A stretch of DNA of 64,000 nucleotides from assembly GCA_033060915.1 (NCBI GenBank), contig CM065389.1:15500001-15564000 (forward strand), in the 5' to 3' direction. The translations under genes were made by a program, and so were the position numbers. Position 1 is the first letter of the stretch. Every line of letters starts with the position of its first letter. This stretch comes from Euryodendron excelsum (lineage: Eukaryota; Streptophyta; Magnoliopsida; Ericales; Pentaphylacaceae). The notes beneath the pieces are model-generated. The model did not search any database. It was not told the DNA's origin and saw only the letters and a program-made list of their open reading frames with translations. Shown piece after piece: positions 10,556 through 35,745 of the stretch.

Positions 10556-12155
10556 TTTTTTTTTTTTTTTTGAAAAGCAAAATTTCATTGAGAATATGAA
10601 AAAGTATAACATGAGGAGGTGTACAAAGGGCTCAAGATAGAACAAGAGGTACTAATAGGACACACAACCAAGAGAGGGGGAGAGGAGAGACAAAAGAAAA
10701 TAGAGGACACTAATTGGCAGCCATTCTCGAACTGCAGGTCAATAAACATCAGAATCCAAAGGGGACTGAGGCAGGCAATTCAATCTGCAACCTTTGATTC
10801 CCAGTTGAGATAGACCTCAAACTGAGCTATTTCTTACTCCTTCAATGCAATGGAGGAAATCAATAATTGAGTAAGAGGAGGCAACACCTTGAGCTTTGGT
10901 CCAGAGGGCAACATGGATTTTGATCTCATACGAGACTTCCAACCAGTCCTGTATCTTGTTGTTGAAGATAGCATTATTTCTCACTTTCCAGATGAATCAA
11001 AAATTAGTCAAGAAAAGGGACTCTTAGATTTTCTTTTTCATGTTTTTGAACTTGAAGCCAAACCACCAGGCAGCTAACTGATCCAAACTAGGATTACACA
11101 CCCAATGTATACCCCACCAATTCAAAATTGATGACCAAATGAGCCAAGAGGTGCTACAGGTGACCAGTAAATGGTTAGAATCTTCAGGGAGACTATTACA
11201 AAAAGAACACAATGGATCTGAGTCATTTGGGAGAGCTTTTCTTTTTATCAGAAAGACTTTAGTCTTAATTTTTTCCATAAGGGCCAACCAACCAAAGATT
11301 TTGATTCTGAGTGAAGCTGAAAGATTCCAAATGAAGGTGAATTTAGGTGGTCTTGAAATTTTTAGGTTCTCAATAGAGTCAGAGCAGGATTTAACTGAAA
11401 ATGAGCCCTTTTGATCAGCTAGACAGATACAAGAGTCATCTTTATTATTAAGGGGGAGAATTCCAAATAAGAGGGCAATTAGATCCTCCAAGAGTTGCAA
11501 TTCCCAAGCAAGTAAGGGTCTTCTGAATGACTATTTTCCTTTCCAATCTGAGCCAAGATTTGAGAGGAAAACAGTTGATACAAAATCATTTTTTTTTTGA
11601 GAAGACAAATCAAACAATCTGGGAAAATTTTCCTTTAATGAGCCAGAATCCAACCAAATGTCCTGCCAAAACCTAGTGCATAAGCCATTTCCAATTTTGA
11701 TGAATAAATTTCTTTTCAAACATAGCCCAGAATCATTGAGGGCTGTGCAAACAGAAGTTATGTCTTTCCAAATGGGGGAGCAGGGTGGTTGAGAAGGGTT
11801 TGGGAGCCACTTAAAGCCATTCAATTTGTTTGTATCACAAATGATTTTCCTCCAAAAGGCTCCTTTTTCTGTCGCATACCTCCACCACCATTTTGAGAGC
11901 AAGGCTCTAATTTTCAGTTTTGTAGAGATGATCCCAATTCCTCCATGTTTCGTAGATTTAGATAGTTGTTCCCAATTGATACTATGAAGCTTTCTTTTGG
12001 AACTGCAGCCACCCCATAGGAAGTTTATGAGAATTTTATCAATAGCATTGCAAACCTTTTCTGGAACTTTGAAGAGAGAAAGGTGATAATTGAGAAGGTC
12101 ACAAAGGACAGATTTAATTAGCACTAATCTGCCACCCATTGATAAGAATTTGTAT
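10556..12155 (-). mobile_element. 5'-truncated L1-type LINE
   Basis: The element is on the minus strand. Its 3' end is the 18-base T run (poly(A) on its own strand) at 10556-10573. The 5' truncation lies just upstream of FLSMGGRLVLIKS near 12155. Only the C-terminal third of ORF2 remains. I could not find a clean target-site duplication. Truncation at the 5' end with a poly(A) tail is the usual product of incomplete target-primed reverse transcription. Confidence 0.85.
10960..12148 (-). pseudogene. L1 ORF2 C-terminus: end of reverse transcriptase and zf-RVT domain
   Basis: One frame runs from FLSMGGRLVLIKSVL (after the reverse-transcriptase palm), through FLWGG, INWEQLSK and GGIGI, to the zinc-binding reverse-transcriptase domain (zf-RVT, PF13966) with IKIFGWLAL, CSFCNSLPEDSNHLL and STSWLIWSSILNWWGI. 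It ends near FIWKVRNNAIFNN. The only break in 372 codons is a TAG at 11531-11533 where family members have Trp (KGK-stop-SF). A second stop follows MKKKI at 11024, inside the weakly conserved tail. The few breaks suggest a fairly young insertion. Endonuclease and most of the polymerase are missing, so the copy is inactive. Confidence 0.85.
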
Positions 12156-12683
12156 TTTCAAACAATTCACTTTATTTCTGCATTTTTTAATCACCCCATT
12201 CCACTTGATTTAGAGTCTCCTAATTGATATATCGGAGGGGCAAACTTCTGGATATTTCATGTGTTGAACTCCGCAAGAAGGCTAATTACAATGAGTTCAT
12301 GATAATTTGGATCACCATTTTCAACTTTTTTCTTCATGCATTACCTTAAATTGGTATTTCAACTCGGCCAATAGTTTCTATTAGTATTTCAATTTTTTCT
12401 ACATGCATTACCTTTGAATTTTCATGCACTTAGCACTAACATGTTAATAACTCCTGTCATAAGCAAATGTAGTTAATATATGAAGTCTGCAATTAGCTAG
12501 TTACTTAAAAAAACAAATCTATAAAAAATTAATGCATGAAGGTTGACTTAAATTGCTCATGGATTTGCGTCCATGTGCATGATGAGAACCCTTAATTTCT
12601 TTTTTTCTTATCTTCCTTTTTTCTTCTTTCATGACACATTTTTTTAGAGGAAAAACATGCTTGATTATCTCTATATATCTCTA

Positions 12684-12719
12684 AATGAAAAAAAAAAAAA
12701 AAAAAAAAACAAAAAAAAC

Positions 12720-12756
<37 letters not shown>
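12684..12756. repeat. A-run plus (AG)n microsatellite
   Basis: An A run with two interruptions leads into about sixteen AG units. The Ser/Leu-rich ORFs on the minus strand here are translations of this repeat and are not genes. Confidence 0.95.
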
Positions 12757-12758
<2 letters not shown>

Positions 12759-13610
12759 TTTGACGTGGAATGTGCACTGTGCAGATAAGAATCTTTGTTC
12801 GGCAAACTTCTAAAAGACAAGAAGAAGTTTCCGAAAGATGAGATTCCAGCTTCAAGCAGGTTGACTATCAATAAATAAATAACCTACCATGAGGCATGCT
12901 AAAGCACACATCTAAAGATTAATATATGAGGTTAACAAAAAACAAAAAAAGAAAAAGAACACATAGGTGCAATGGTCCCATGTATCCCTTCTTCTATTGG
13001 ATTTAAACCCACCCACACACAGAAGTACACCCACCCCATGCATACATCAAAGAGAAAAATACGCACAGTGATTTATGTGGTTCGGCATATGCCTATATAT
13101 ATCCACAGGTAAGATAGAAAAATGCACTATAAATCAACTAGTAGATCACCATTTCTTAAGGTTTCGTACTACTACTCAAGTGATACGTGAATTTCTCAGG
13201 AGAAGTCTAGCTAACCGGCCCCCAAAAACGTTGCTTCAAATGGATATAAAAGGTATTCGGTCATTGACCTGTTCTTCAAAAACAATATGGTCATTCGTTG
13301 TTCCAAAAACAAATAATCCTTTGAAGCTGTCGCAAAGGTTGGAAGTTGAACAACCCCCAACTCCATCAAATCCCCATTATTAGCATAACCCCCACGACCA
13401 TTGAATAAAACTATTGCTTAATGTAACGTATTGGTTTTATGAGTTTAGCGTCAACCATGCCATAACTAAATTCAAATTAATGATACAAAGGACAACACTA
13501 CAAGACTCCAGTCATTGTAGGTTCAGAGATAAATAGAAGCAGTCTTATTTTTGTGTGCGAAGAAACTATTACTGGATTTTGAATTGACAGTTCCTAACAA
13601 CCAATCTTAC
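12757..13610. other. Intergenic DNA with a retroelement-like motif
   Basis: No gene is seen. The motif GATTTATGTGGTTCGGC at 13071-13087 resembles a phrase common in plant dispersed repeats, so this is probably old element DNA. Confidence 0.35.
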
Positions 13611-15060
13611 TGTCACACCAAACCTCGCTCTTAAATTTATGTTACTTGTATTGAATACACTCAAAAAGTGTAATCATTCTCTTCTAAATAGCTAGTTGTT
13701 AGTCCTTAGTCTAGTAGTATTTCATCATTTTTAGTTATATTTGGATCCTAATCCTTGTTTATGGTTGTTTTATAGGTTTTGTGCTGAAATGGAACGATTT
13801 AGGGAGCTGAGGGCAAAAAGGTCAAATGACCATTTGAAGGCCGTTAGCTAACCGTGCAGACGGTCTCTGAAACCGTTCAAATGCTTCTCAACCATTAGAA
13901 AGCCGTTAGCTAACCGTGCCACACGCCCCAAGGGCATGCGCACACTTTTCCAGAATAGAACCCAAAAAAGAGTCTTTATGAAAGCGTTCAAAATTACAAA
14001 GGCTCAATTTTACCATTAGAAGCCCGTTTGAAAACTGTTAGCTAACTGTGCACATAGTCGACGAAAGTTCAATTTTATTTTCAGCCTATAAATTTAGTTT
14101 TGTACTCTAATTTTAGGGATCTAGCTTTTTGTATGTAAATATAGCTTTTTAGGAGTAGTTTTAGAGATAGAAACAATTTGATTCTCATTGTAATTTCTCT
14201 TATATTAATTAAATTCAAATAGTTTACAAGTTTTCTTCAATTCAATTGTCAATTTCTCTATGGATTCAAGTGGTTAGTCTTTACATTGGATTCAATTGTG
14301 AAGATCATCCAAGGACCTCAAGGGTTTCAATGGAGATAAAACATAATTTCATTGTTCTATTTTCTTAAATTTTTAATTCCTAGCAATTGAAGTTTAGATT
14401 TATAAGAACACTTAGATTATTGATTATGTTTGAAAATTTTAATGCATGATTCTTCAATTGTGTGTTGACTTTATCCAAATCGATGGTATTAATCTATGAT
14501 TCTCAAATTGATTATAATTCTAACTTCAAATTGCTATTGAATTGAATCTAAAAAAATCATCTCTTAGATTCTATAGAAATCTTGTATTCTTGACTAAATC
14601 TTTAAGTTTCCATGCACTAGTCATGAATTGTGTATGAGAATTACCTAGATTGATGATATGAATACAAGAATTTATAAATCTAACTTAATTATCATTGATT
14701 TCATTGTTTGAATGATCAAAGTCCTCCGAATCAAACACCTTTGATTGTTGTATTTAATTTGAGTTAAAAATCTTGTTGAAAGTCTTGCATGAATTGGGTG
14801 ATTGGATCAATTGAATCTAATTCTGTTTATTAATTGTCAAATAGTTAAAGTGTTTTTAGTTTAAATTCAAACAACAACTCTTGGAACCAAATCATTTTTT
14901 GTTTTCTCTTTTTAAGAAGCATTTTATCATGTTGTGTGAGTCTTAAGAGTGTTGAGTGTTAGTTGGAGCCGATAGCCTATGTTGGGCTTAATTTTCAAGG
15001 AATTTGACCCTTGGTCTTATTGGGATTATATTTGATGATCACTTGTTCTTGGGTGTTACA
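13611..15060 (+). mobile_element. Candidate LTR (solo or terminal), 1.45 kb
   Basis: The stretch begins TGTCACACC and ends GGTGTTACA, complementary termini with one mismatch that fit the TG...CA rule. A TATA box (TATAAATTT, 14097-14105) lies one third of the way in, after a GC-richer U3-like part. That part has three repeats of GCCGTTAGCTAACCGTGC or near copies (about 13841, 13902 and 14026). No primer-binding site follows and no 5-bp target duplication is evident, so the boundaries are tentative. Confidence 0.4.
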
Positions 15061-15599
15061 ATGCTCCGGTTGTGTCATGTACGTGTGTGCATATATTGGC
15101 TAGAGAAACATGGAGGGTGGAAGTCCTAACAACTCTTAACAAAAGCAATTCGAATGACTCACTATTAAGATATTTTGTTTTAGCAATTCCAAGGCTCAAT
15201 AATATTGACAATCATCTAAGATTAAAATTAGTATTACACCCATATAACCACACTTATTCAAGAAATTCTAAATTTGCATAATCCCTCTCAAAGATCAAAC
15301 TTTCGGATGGTGTTTGACACTAAAAAATGTCATGACTTTTGGGTTAACTTATCCATTCTATGTTCTATTGCCTTAAAGATATGCGTAAGATTATAGAAAA
15401 ATTGCTTTCATGATACTTATTTTTGTGACTCGGATTTGATGTTCTGTTGGTATTTGATTGGTGGCATCTCTTTTCAATCATCTTCAGGCGTAGACAGTGG
15501 CGACTCCAGGAATTTGTATCAATGAGTTATGCAAAAATTAACCCTTCATCAATTCCATTCGTTGGAGGTAGTTGTGGTAGTATTTAATGTGAAATTGGC

Positions 15600-16335
15600 C
15601 TGTCAAAACGTTTAAATTTTTGACCTTTACAGACAAGTGTCGACAAGACTTCTTCAAGGTGTCAGCATTTTTAAATCTGGTTCAGTATTGTTTTCAATGT
15701 GTCGAGGTAGGTGTTAGCACTTCCTTCAAAGCTTCCAATTTTGGCTTTCAAATGTGTCAACTATAATGTAAGGTGTTAACAATACCATAGGCTATATCTT
15801 TCAGTTCCACACTGTTTGAAGATGTCTAGGTAGGTGTCGATGCAAATGTTAGCACTTCTTTCAAGACTTTGCAAATCCAACTTCTGAAGATGTCAACCAT
15901 ATCTTAAGGTGTCAACTATTCTAGAAGCTTTTTTCCCCCTTCATTAGCACATTCTTCAATGTGTCGACAACAGCTTCAATAAAGATCATGAAGATAGAAA
16001 CTTCCCAATGTGTCAACCACATCCAAATATGTCGAGAATAACTCTGAGTATGATTTGAGCAAGTGGAGCCTTGAGCAAGGTGTCGACCATATTTGTAAGG
16101 CGTTGACAATAACTGTGAACTTTTTCTTTCAAGGATCAAGGGCCTTCAGTAGGGTGTTGACCATATTTGTAAGGTGTCAGCAATAGCTTCCACTATCTTC
16201 TGAAGATCTTTAAATAATGTGTCGACCATCTTAAGATGTGTCAACAAGAGCTTTCAGTGCTTTCAAAATGTCTTTAACAAGGACTATCAAGGTGTCGACC
16301 ATATTTTTAATATGTCAGCACTTATACCTTTAATT
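15600..16335. repeat. Degenerate tandem array of GTGTCGACC / GTGTCAACA units
   Basis: About a dozen irregular units, each roughly 50-70 bp, pair a GTGTCGACC-like box with a GTGTCARCA-like box some 15-20 bp later, usually linked by ATATTTGTAAG. The clearest are at about 16079, 16150, 16218 and 16290. The spacers are unrelated. Stops occur in all frames, so it is not a protein repeat. Confidence 0.7.
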
Positions 16336-16889
16336 ATGCTTGAGAACCTTTGTTATGTTAGCATTTCTGTTTGCACTTTAGTCTATAAGAATTGATTTCA
16401 AACTATCTAAAAACTCTTCAAATGACCTTCCTTGATATGGAATGAGTTCTTGAATCCTTAATAACCTTCAATCTCATACAGATGGAATTTATCCATCTTT
16501 ATTATTTGTTAGGATAGTCAATCAATATCCTACTCTTCTAAACAATAACTACATATAATCTACACACTTAATTAAAGTCATTAAACAATAACCACATGGT
16601 TTTGCTATCATCAAAATTAACATGGAGATCAACCTTAAGTCTAAACAATAAATTCATAATTGACGAATTTTAAACAATTTGGCAGATTAGCACGCATTTT
16701 GCAAAAACCCTAGAGACACTATCTAAATTACACAAATAAGGATACTGATTTCAATTATTCCACTATGTATACCTTGAGTATATATAAAACCCTATTATGT
16801 CTATGTTCTATACGAATTATTTTTCAATTTAGATTGCTGTTAAATGACTATGTTTTAAAAAAAAATGAATTGAGGATTAGAAAACTTAA
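16336..16889. other. AT-rich DNA, nothing recognised
   Basis: No ORF, terminal repeat or known motif was seen. Confidence 0.4.
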
Positions 16890-17135
16890 TAGTGTGCTCG
16901 TGTCTGCACCTTGTGATCACATGAGAGCAAGCTACTAGGTCAGTATGGAACGCGAAGTATGAGGTGTGCTTTTGGGCATGGTGTGAAGCTCGAATTGAAT
17001 AATTGACAGACTTGTTTAATTATAATAATGTGCCCCATGTTTGGGCCTTGTGATGACTTGAGAGCCAACTACAGGCTAGTGTAATGTACAGGGTATAAGG
17101 TGCGCTTCCAAGAGTGGTATGAAGCTTGTATACCT
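16890..17135. repeat. Diverged 130-bp tandem duplication
   Basis: Two units start at about 16897 and 17027. They share ACCTTGTGATCACATGAGAG / GCCTTGTGATGACTTGAGAG, a GGTGTGCTT / GGTGCGCTT box and GGTGTGAAGCT / GGTATGAAGCT, with many substitutions between them. Confidence 0.65.
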
Positions 17136-18185
17136 TTTTAGCAACCTTGTGTGATCTGTTAATACTCATTAATCATGTGTTGAAATTGTGATTATTTTGT
17201 GATGTGTATATATATGTATATATATGTAACAGTATTTAGTACAAAAAAAGTTCAAAAATTAACACAACAACTGAATTATTTATTTACAAGCTATCTCATA
17301 ATTATTTTATTGAGTTACAAACTAAACTTATTGTATTCTTGGACTATCCATTGTAACTGAGCTTTATATTTATAGCTCGTCCTATTTTATGGGTAATTGT
17401 TCAAACGACAAGTGTAAATACGAAATTGGTTTCCAGTCAGATCTAAATAATAAGACAAGACTATAAATTATGAGAGCTGAATACAATACTAGGTGTATAA
17501 CATGTAGTGTGAAATAAATATAGGTGTACAACAAGTAGTGTGAAATAAAACTAAAACTTTGTGCTAGTCTTAGAGTATAGATATTTTGTATGAGACGTGG
17601 TAAGTACAAATTAGCATGTATTATCATGCCCTTTAATGACCCAAGATAAGTAAAAAAATTGGAGTGTGACAAAGCTATTTACTTACAAATAAAATATTTA
17701 TCATGGTTGCTATTAGTTGCAAAAATGTCATTGTCTCATCATTTTGGTGAAAGTTTATGGAAGAATAGTATTTTCCATAGATAAATGTCAACTTTAATTT
17801 GAAATTGATATTTTGGGACTTGTGAAATGGGTGAAAGCTAGACACTTACATCTTGTTTGGAACTTTGGGTTGGGGTGGGGTGGGGTGGGCAGGGGAGGGA
17901 AGAAAAGTAATAAATCTCTCTCTCATCTTTTATTTCACTTTTATTTTATTTATTTTTATTTACAAAAATAAATAGAAAAGGAAAAATACTTTTTCTTTCA
18001 TTTTATCTTTCCCTTTCTTTCCCTTGCCTCCCCCAGGTTCCAAACAAAAAACTATGAACTGTTTGTCTTTAATGTTACATTGTACACAAATAGCTGGAGA
18101 GAGACAGATATAGAAGAAGTTCACTATACACAATAGTTTTGGAGAGCGCAATCGATATATAGGAGAAACAAGCCACCGCTCTACA
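17136..18185. other. AT-rich intergenic DNA
   Basis: No gene was found. A (TATATG)n patch lies near 17210-17228 and a GGGTGGGGTGGGG patch at 17872-17888. Confidence 0.4.
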
Positions 18186-18738
18186 CAGAAAGAGAGAGGA
18201 GCTGCTTAATTATTCAATAATCTTGGAGTCATTCTTATCCTACCATTCATATGTTAGCAACAAAGAATAAGGACACGTGACACTTCAATAACATTGAATA
18301 GTTTCTCATATAGAAAAGTAAAAATCACTATAAAAGGGCGCTTGCCCAAAGAAAAATGCTCAAGAAACATTTGTAACAGTTGTAACAGTCATAATATTCA
18401 TGGGTAGGTTCCGTCACATCACAATACAATACCAACAATCTCTCATTTCTGTCGTTCTTACCAACGAATAATAGTTTAATAGTTAGATAGTATTGAGTAC
18501 TCAGTAATAATCCTTATCAAATTATGGCATGTGATGAATGAATACATCATTAATCTAAATTTGTAGTGTGGTAGAGAAATTTTAAAGAAACACCTATCAA
18601 ATTTTGTTATATGATATTTCCTTAAAAACCTCTCTACTACACTATAAATTCAAGTTACTGATATATTTACACCACATGTCATCATTTGATAGGTATTACT
18701 ACCGACTACTCAGTATTATCTAACTTCCAAAATCACTA

Positions 18739-18778
<40 letters not shown>

Positions 18779-19567
18779 AGCAAGAGAACCTCGAAAAGGC
18801 ACTCGTATTCTCGATTTATTTGGAATGTATCCAATACCAACATATGCTAAAAGAGAGAGGAGCTGCTTAATTATCCAATGATCTTAGAGTCATTCTTATT
18901 CTACCATTCATATGTTGTTAGAGTCCTTAACCCTTACCTAGCTAGGATGTGGGGACTCACCACTTTCATAGGCAACAAAGAACAACGACACATGACACTT
19001 TAATAGCATTGAATAGTTTCTCATATATATAGCAGTGGATAGATAATCATGGGAAAAGTTGACAGCAAATCACTATAAAAGGCCTCCTGCCCAAAGAAAA
19101 ATGCTCAAGCAACATTTGTAACAGTCATAATATTCATGGGTAGGTCTCATCGCATCACAATACAATGACAACAATCTCTCATTTTTGGCACTCTCACCAA
19201 TGGATAATAGTTCAGTAGTTAGATAGTATTGAGTGCTCGATAATAATTATCATCAAATTATGACATGTGATGAATGAATACATCATTAATCTAAATTTGT
19301 TGTATAGTAAAGAGACTTTTAAATAAACACACTATCCAATTTTGTTATGTAGTATTTCGTTAAAAGCCTTTTTACTACATTACAAATTTAAATTGCAGAT
19401 ATATTCACACCACATGTTATCATTTAATAAGAATTACTATTGAGTACTCAGTACTTTTTAACCTCCAAAATCACTAATAATCTCTCTCTCTCTCTCTCTC
19501 TCTTTGAGCAAGATCAGAACCTCTAAAAGGCACTCAGTCTCTCCGATTTGTCCAAAACGTATCCATT
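18186..19567. repeat. Tandem duplication of a ~0.7-kb unit, each copy with a (CT)n tract
   Basis: Copy A (about 18186-18835) and copy B (about 18847-19567) both start AGAGAGAGGAGCTGCTTAAT. They then share CATTCATATGTT, ATTGAATAGTTTCTCATAT, AAAGAAAAATGCTCAAG and ATTCATGGGTAGGT, a (CT)n run (18743-18775 and 19480-19503) and a CCTCxAAAAGGCACTC tail. Copy B has an extra ~60 bp near 18915-18970. The copies are clearly diverged. No coding frame runs through either one. Confidence 0.85.
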
Positions 19568-19696
19568 AAAAATATATTAATAAAATACTAAACATGCTAG
19601 TTCGCACAACATGTGTCAACATTTTAGACTAGTATATATGTCCATCACGTGTACGTGCTTTTTAGATTTTTCCATTATGCAGGTAACATACTCTCA

Positions 19697-19965
19697 TGGC
19701 ACTTTCTTCTTCTTCTTCTTGTTCTTCTTCTTCCCCAATAACAATTCCATTAAATCCTCCTTGTTGACAATTCCTTTGTGCAATTCTTCAATTGTTGATT
19801 GAACAGCGGCACTACCAGGCATTGTGTCGTAGTCACCAAAACCATTAATTGGGAATTAAAGCAGTCACCAGACTCCACCATCACCACCACTAGCAGCAGC
19901 TATGTCCGGTACAAATTCAAGACTTGAGATACGGTCACCCATTATTCTAAGGCTCCCAAAATGAA
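19697..19965 (-). pseudogene. Degenerate coding-like fragment with a lysine-rich C-terminus, unidentified
   Basis: On the minus strand one frame reads MGDRISSLEFVPDIAAASGG, then two stops, then FGDYDTMPGSAAVQSTIEEL, HKGIVNKEDLMELLLGKKK and a lysine-rich tail before a stop at 19697. The frame is the same on both sides of the stops and the composition looks like real protein, so it may be a decayed exon. I do not recognise the family. It lies just downstream of the KARI gene on the same strand. Confidence 0.3.
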
Positions 19966-20442
19966 AAACTGTCTGAAGGTTAATGCAGGCTTGGTGACTT
20001 GTGTCGTAACTATGTTCGCGAAAACAAACTATGTTAGCAAAGACCTAGTGGCTTCGCGAGATTTCTACCTCTTATGTCACGGCCCAAGCTCAAGCTAGGT
20101 AGTCCGGGCAAACATAGTTAAATAGCATTGACAGGCACTCTTTTCACATACTAACAAAGATCATTATATAAATTCATGTACATGTATAGAGAGGTAGATG
20201 TTACATTGATGGTGAAAAAAAACAAAAGAAACAAAAAAGGCGGCAGTCATTGTAATAAATACAAGAAATAATATTGTTTAATTTTTAATCAGAATAAATG
20301 AAAAGGTAATAGTACTGAGTATTAGCACACGATCGCATGACGAGTCAAAGGTTGAGTCCATAGAAGTTGAAAATTTAACTAATTTACAAGTATAAACCAG
20401 AAGAAATGTTGAACTTAAAGGGCATATACCGTCTCACTCATT
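19966..20442. other. Downstream flank of the KARI gene
   Basis: No gene or clear polyadenylation signal can be assigned. An AATAAA-like AAATAATATT patch lies near 20265. Confidence 0.3.
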
Positions 20443-34645
<14,203 letters not shown>

Positions 34646-34710
34646 TAATGAGTCACTGTGAAGAGAGATGAAAAACATTTGATTGATATTCATTTCTTTT
34701 CATATGTAAC

Positions 34711-34720
34711 TTTTTATATA
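34711..34720 (-). promoter_or_regulatory. TATA box of the KARI gene
   Basis: On the minus strand the sequence reads GGGCTATATAAAAAG, ending 66 bases before the chosen ATG. That would place transcription start about 35-40 bases before the ATG, a short leader. Confidence 0.55.
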
Positions 34721-34854
34721 GCCCTTTACATGAGGCAATGCTTTGAAACCAAGACCATTGAATGAATCGAGTTAAGGAACACTGTTTCAATGTTTGGTCA
34801 ACCATAATCGAAACTGGAATTGAGCCATTACTATGTTACTTGAAACGCGGATCG

Positions 34855-34925
34855 TTCAGGTACATGGAACGGGAACGGGAATGGGAACAGGAAACAGGAA
34901 TGGGAACGGGAACAGGAACATGATA
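34855..34925. repeat. GGAACG-type minisatellite
   Basis: About eight imperfect copies of GGAACG, GGAATG or GGAACA, some with an extra A, lie upstream of the KARI promoter and directly before the dispersed repeat. Confidence 0.85.
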
Positions 34926-35305
34926 CGCCGCGTATTCTAAAATATGATACGTTAGAAGTAGACTTGTATAAACTACAACATTAGAATTAAGGTACTTCTA
35001 GAATAAGTTTCTTTAACAATTAGACATTCAAAAACTAAAGTCTATAGTTTTTTAAATTAATCATCTAAAAACACGTTTAGAAGTAACTTTTATGCCAAAA
35101 CTCAATTCTTTCTATATTTTCATTCATTATATTTGATTTTTTTCTCTCATTAGGTGACCTTTAAAGAAATAAGTAAGGAAAAAAAGTTAGAGATCACATT
35201 GGATCGCTAAATTCAGTATTTTGGAACATAAGTGTACCATGTTTCGGAACGGCATTCCAAAAATATAATTTGCTAGGGTATTAGAGTATTATGGTAACAC
35301 AGAGC
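34905..35305 (-). repeat. Dispersed repeat, inverted copy of 6725-7140
   Basis: The reverse complement shares ordered blocks with the first copy: GGTACA-CTTATGTTCC, TTTAGCGATCCAAT, CTTTAAAGGTCACC and CGTATCATATTTTAGAAT. Confidence 0.6.
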
Positions 35306-35580
35306 CGTTATATAATAAATATATTTAACTTTTAAATAAATATATTCAATTGGCATTAAAATTACAAAAAAAAAACATTAAATAAATTTTTTTCTAATAT
35401 GTTTCTTGCTCCACTAGAATAATTGTTTTCCGAGACAACATAATTTTGTGGGTTTTGCATAATATGTGCTGAAAATTTGAACATATTATCTAATTTTCTA
35501 TCTTATTGAATATTGCAGCACTTGTCCTCATTTCAAAATAATTGCTTTCATCTACTATCTCAAAATCGAATAAACATTGT

Positions 35581-35745
35581 TTTACGAAAAACTTGAACGT
35601 ATTGTTTACTAGATGATATGCCATTGGGATTTCCAGCTCACCCTATTTTATGGGTAACATTTTAGATGGCAAGACAGTAATCGCAATAGGAACAGCAACA
35701 CGGTTTACGAAAAACTTAAACGTATTGTTTACTAGTTGATAACAT
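35581..35745. repeat. Short direct duplication, ~122 bp apart
   Basis: TTTACGAAAAACTTGAACGT...TTGTTTACTAG at 35581 returns with one change at 35703. Confidence 0.85.

Noticed and set aside
12592..12871. Ser/Leu- and Phe-rich ORFs, minus strand
   Set aside because: They translate the A-run and (AG)n microsatellite.
15493..15512. TGGCGACTCC, identical to the start of the primer-binding site at 55433
   Set aside because: No LTR end precedes it and the following bases differ; the fuller CAGTGGCGACTCCAGGAATT resembles a common plant DNA-element end.
18186..19567. The two similar 0.7-kb copies as an LTR pair
   Set aside because: They adjoin with only about 11 bases between them, have no TG...CA ends and no internal region.
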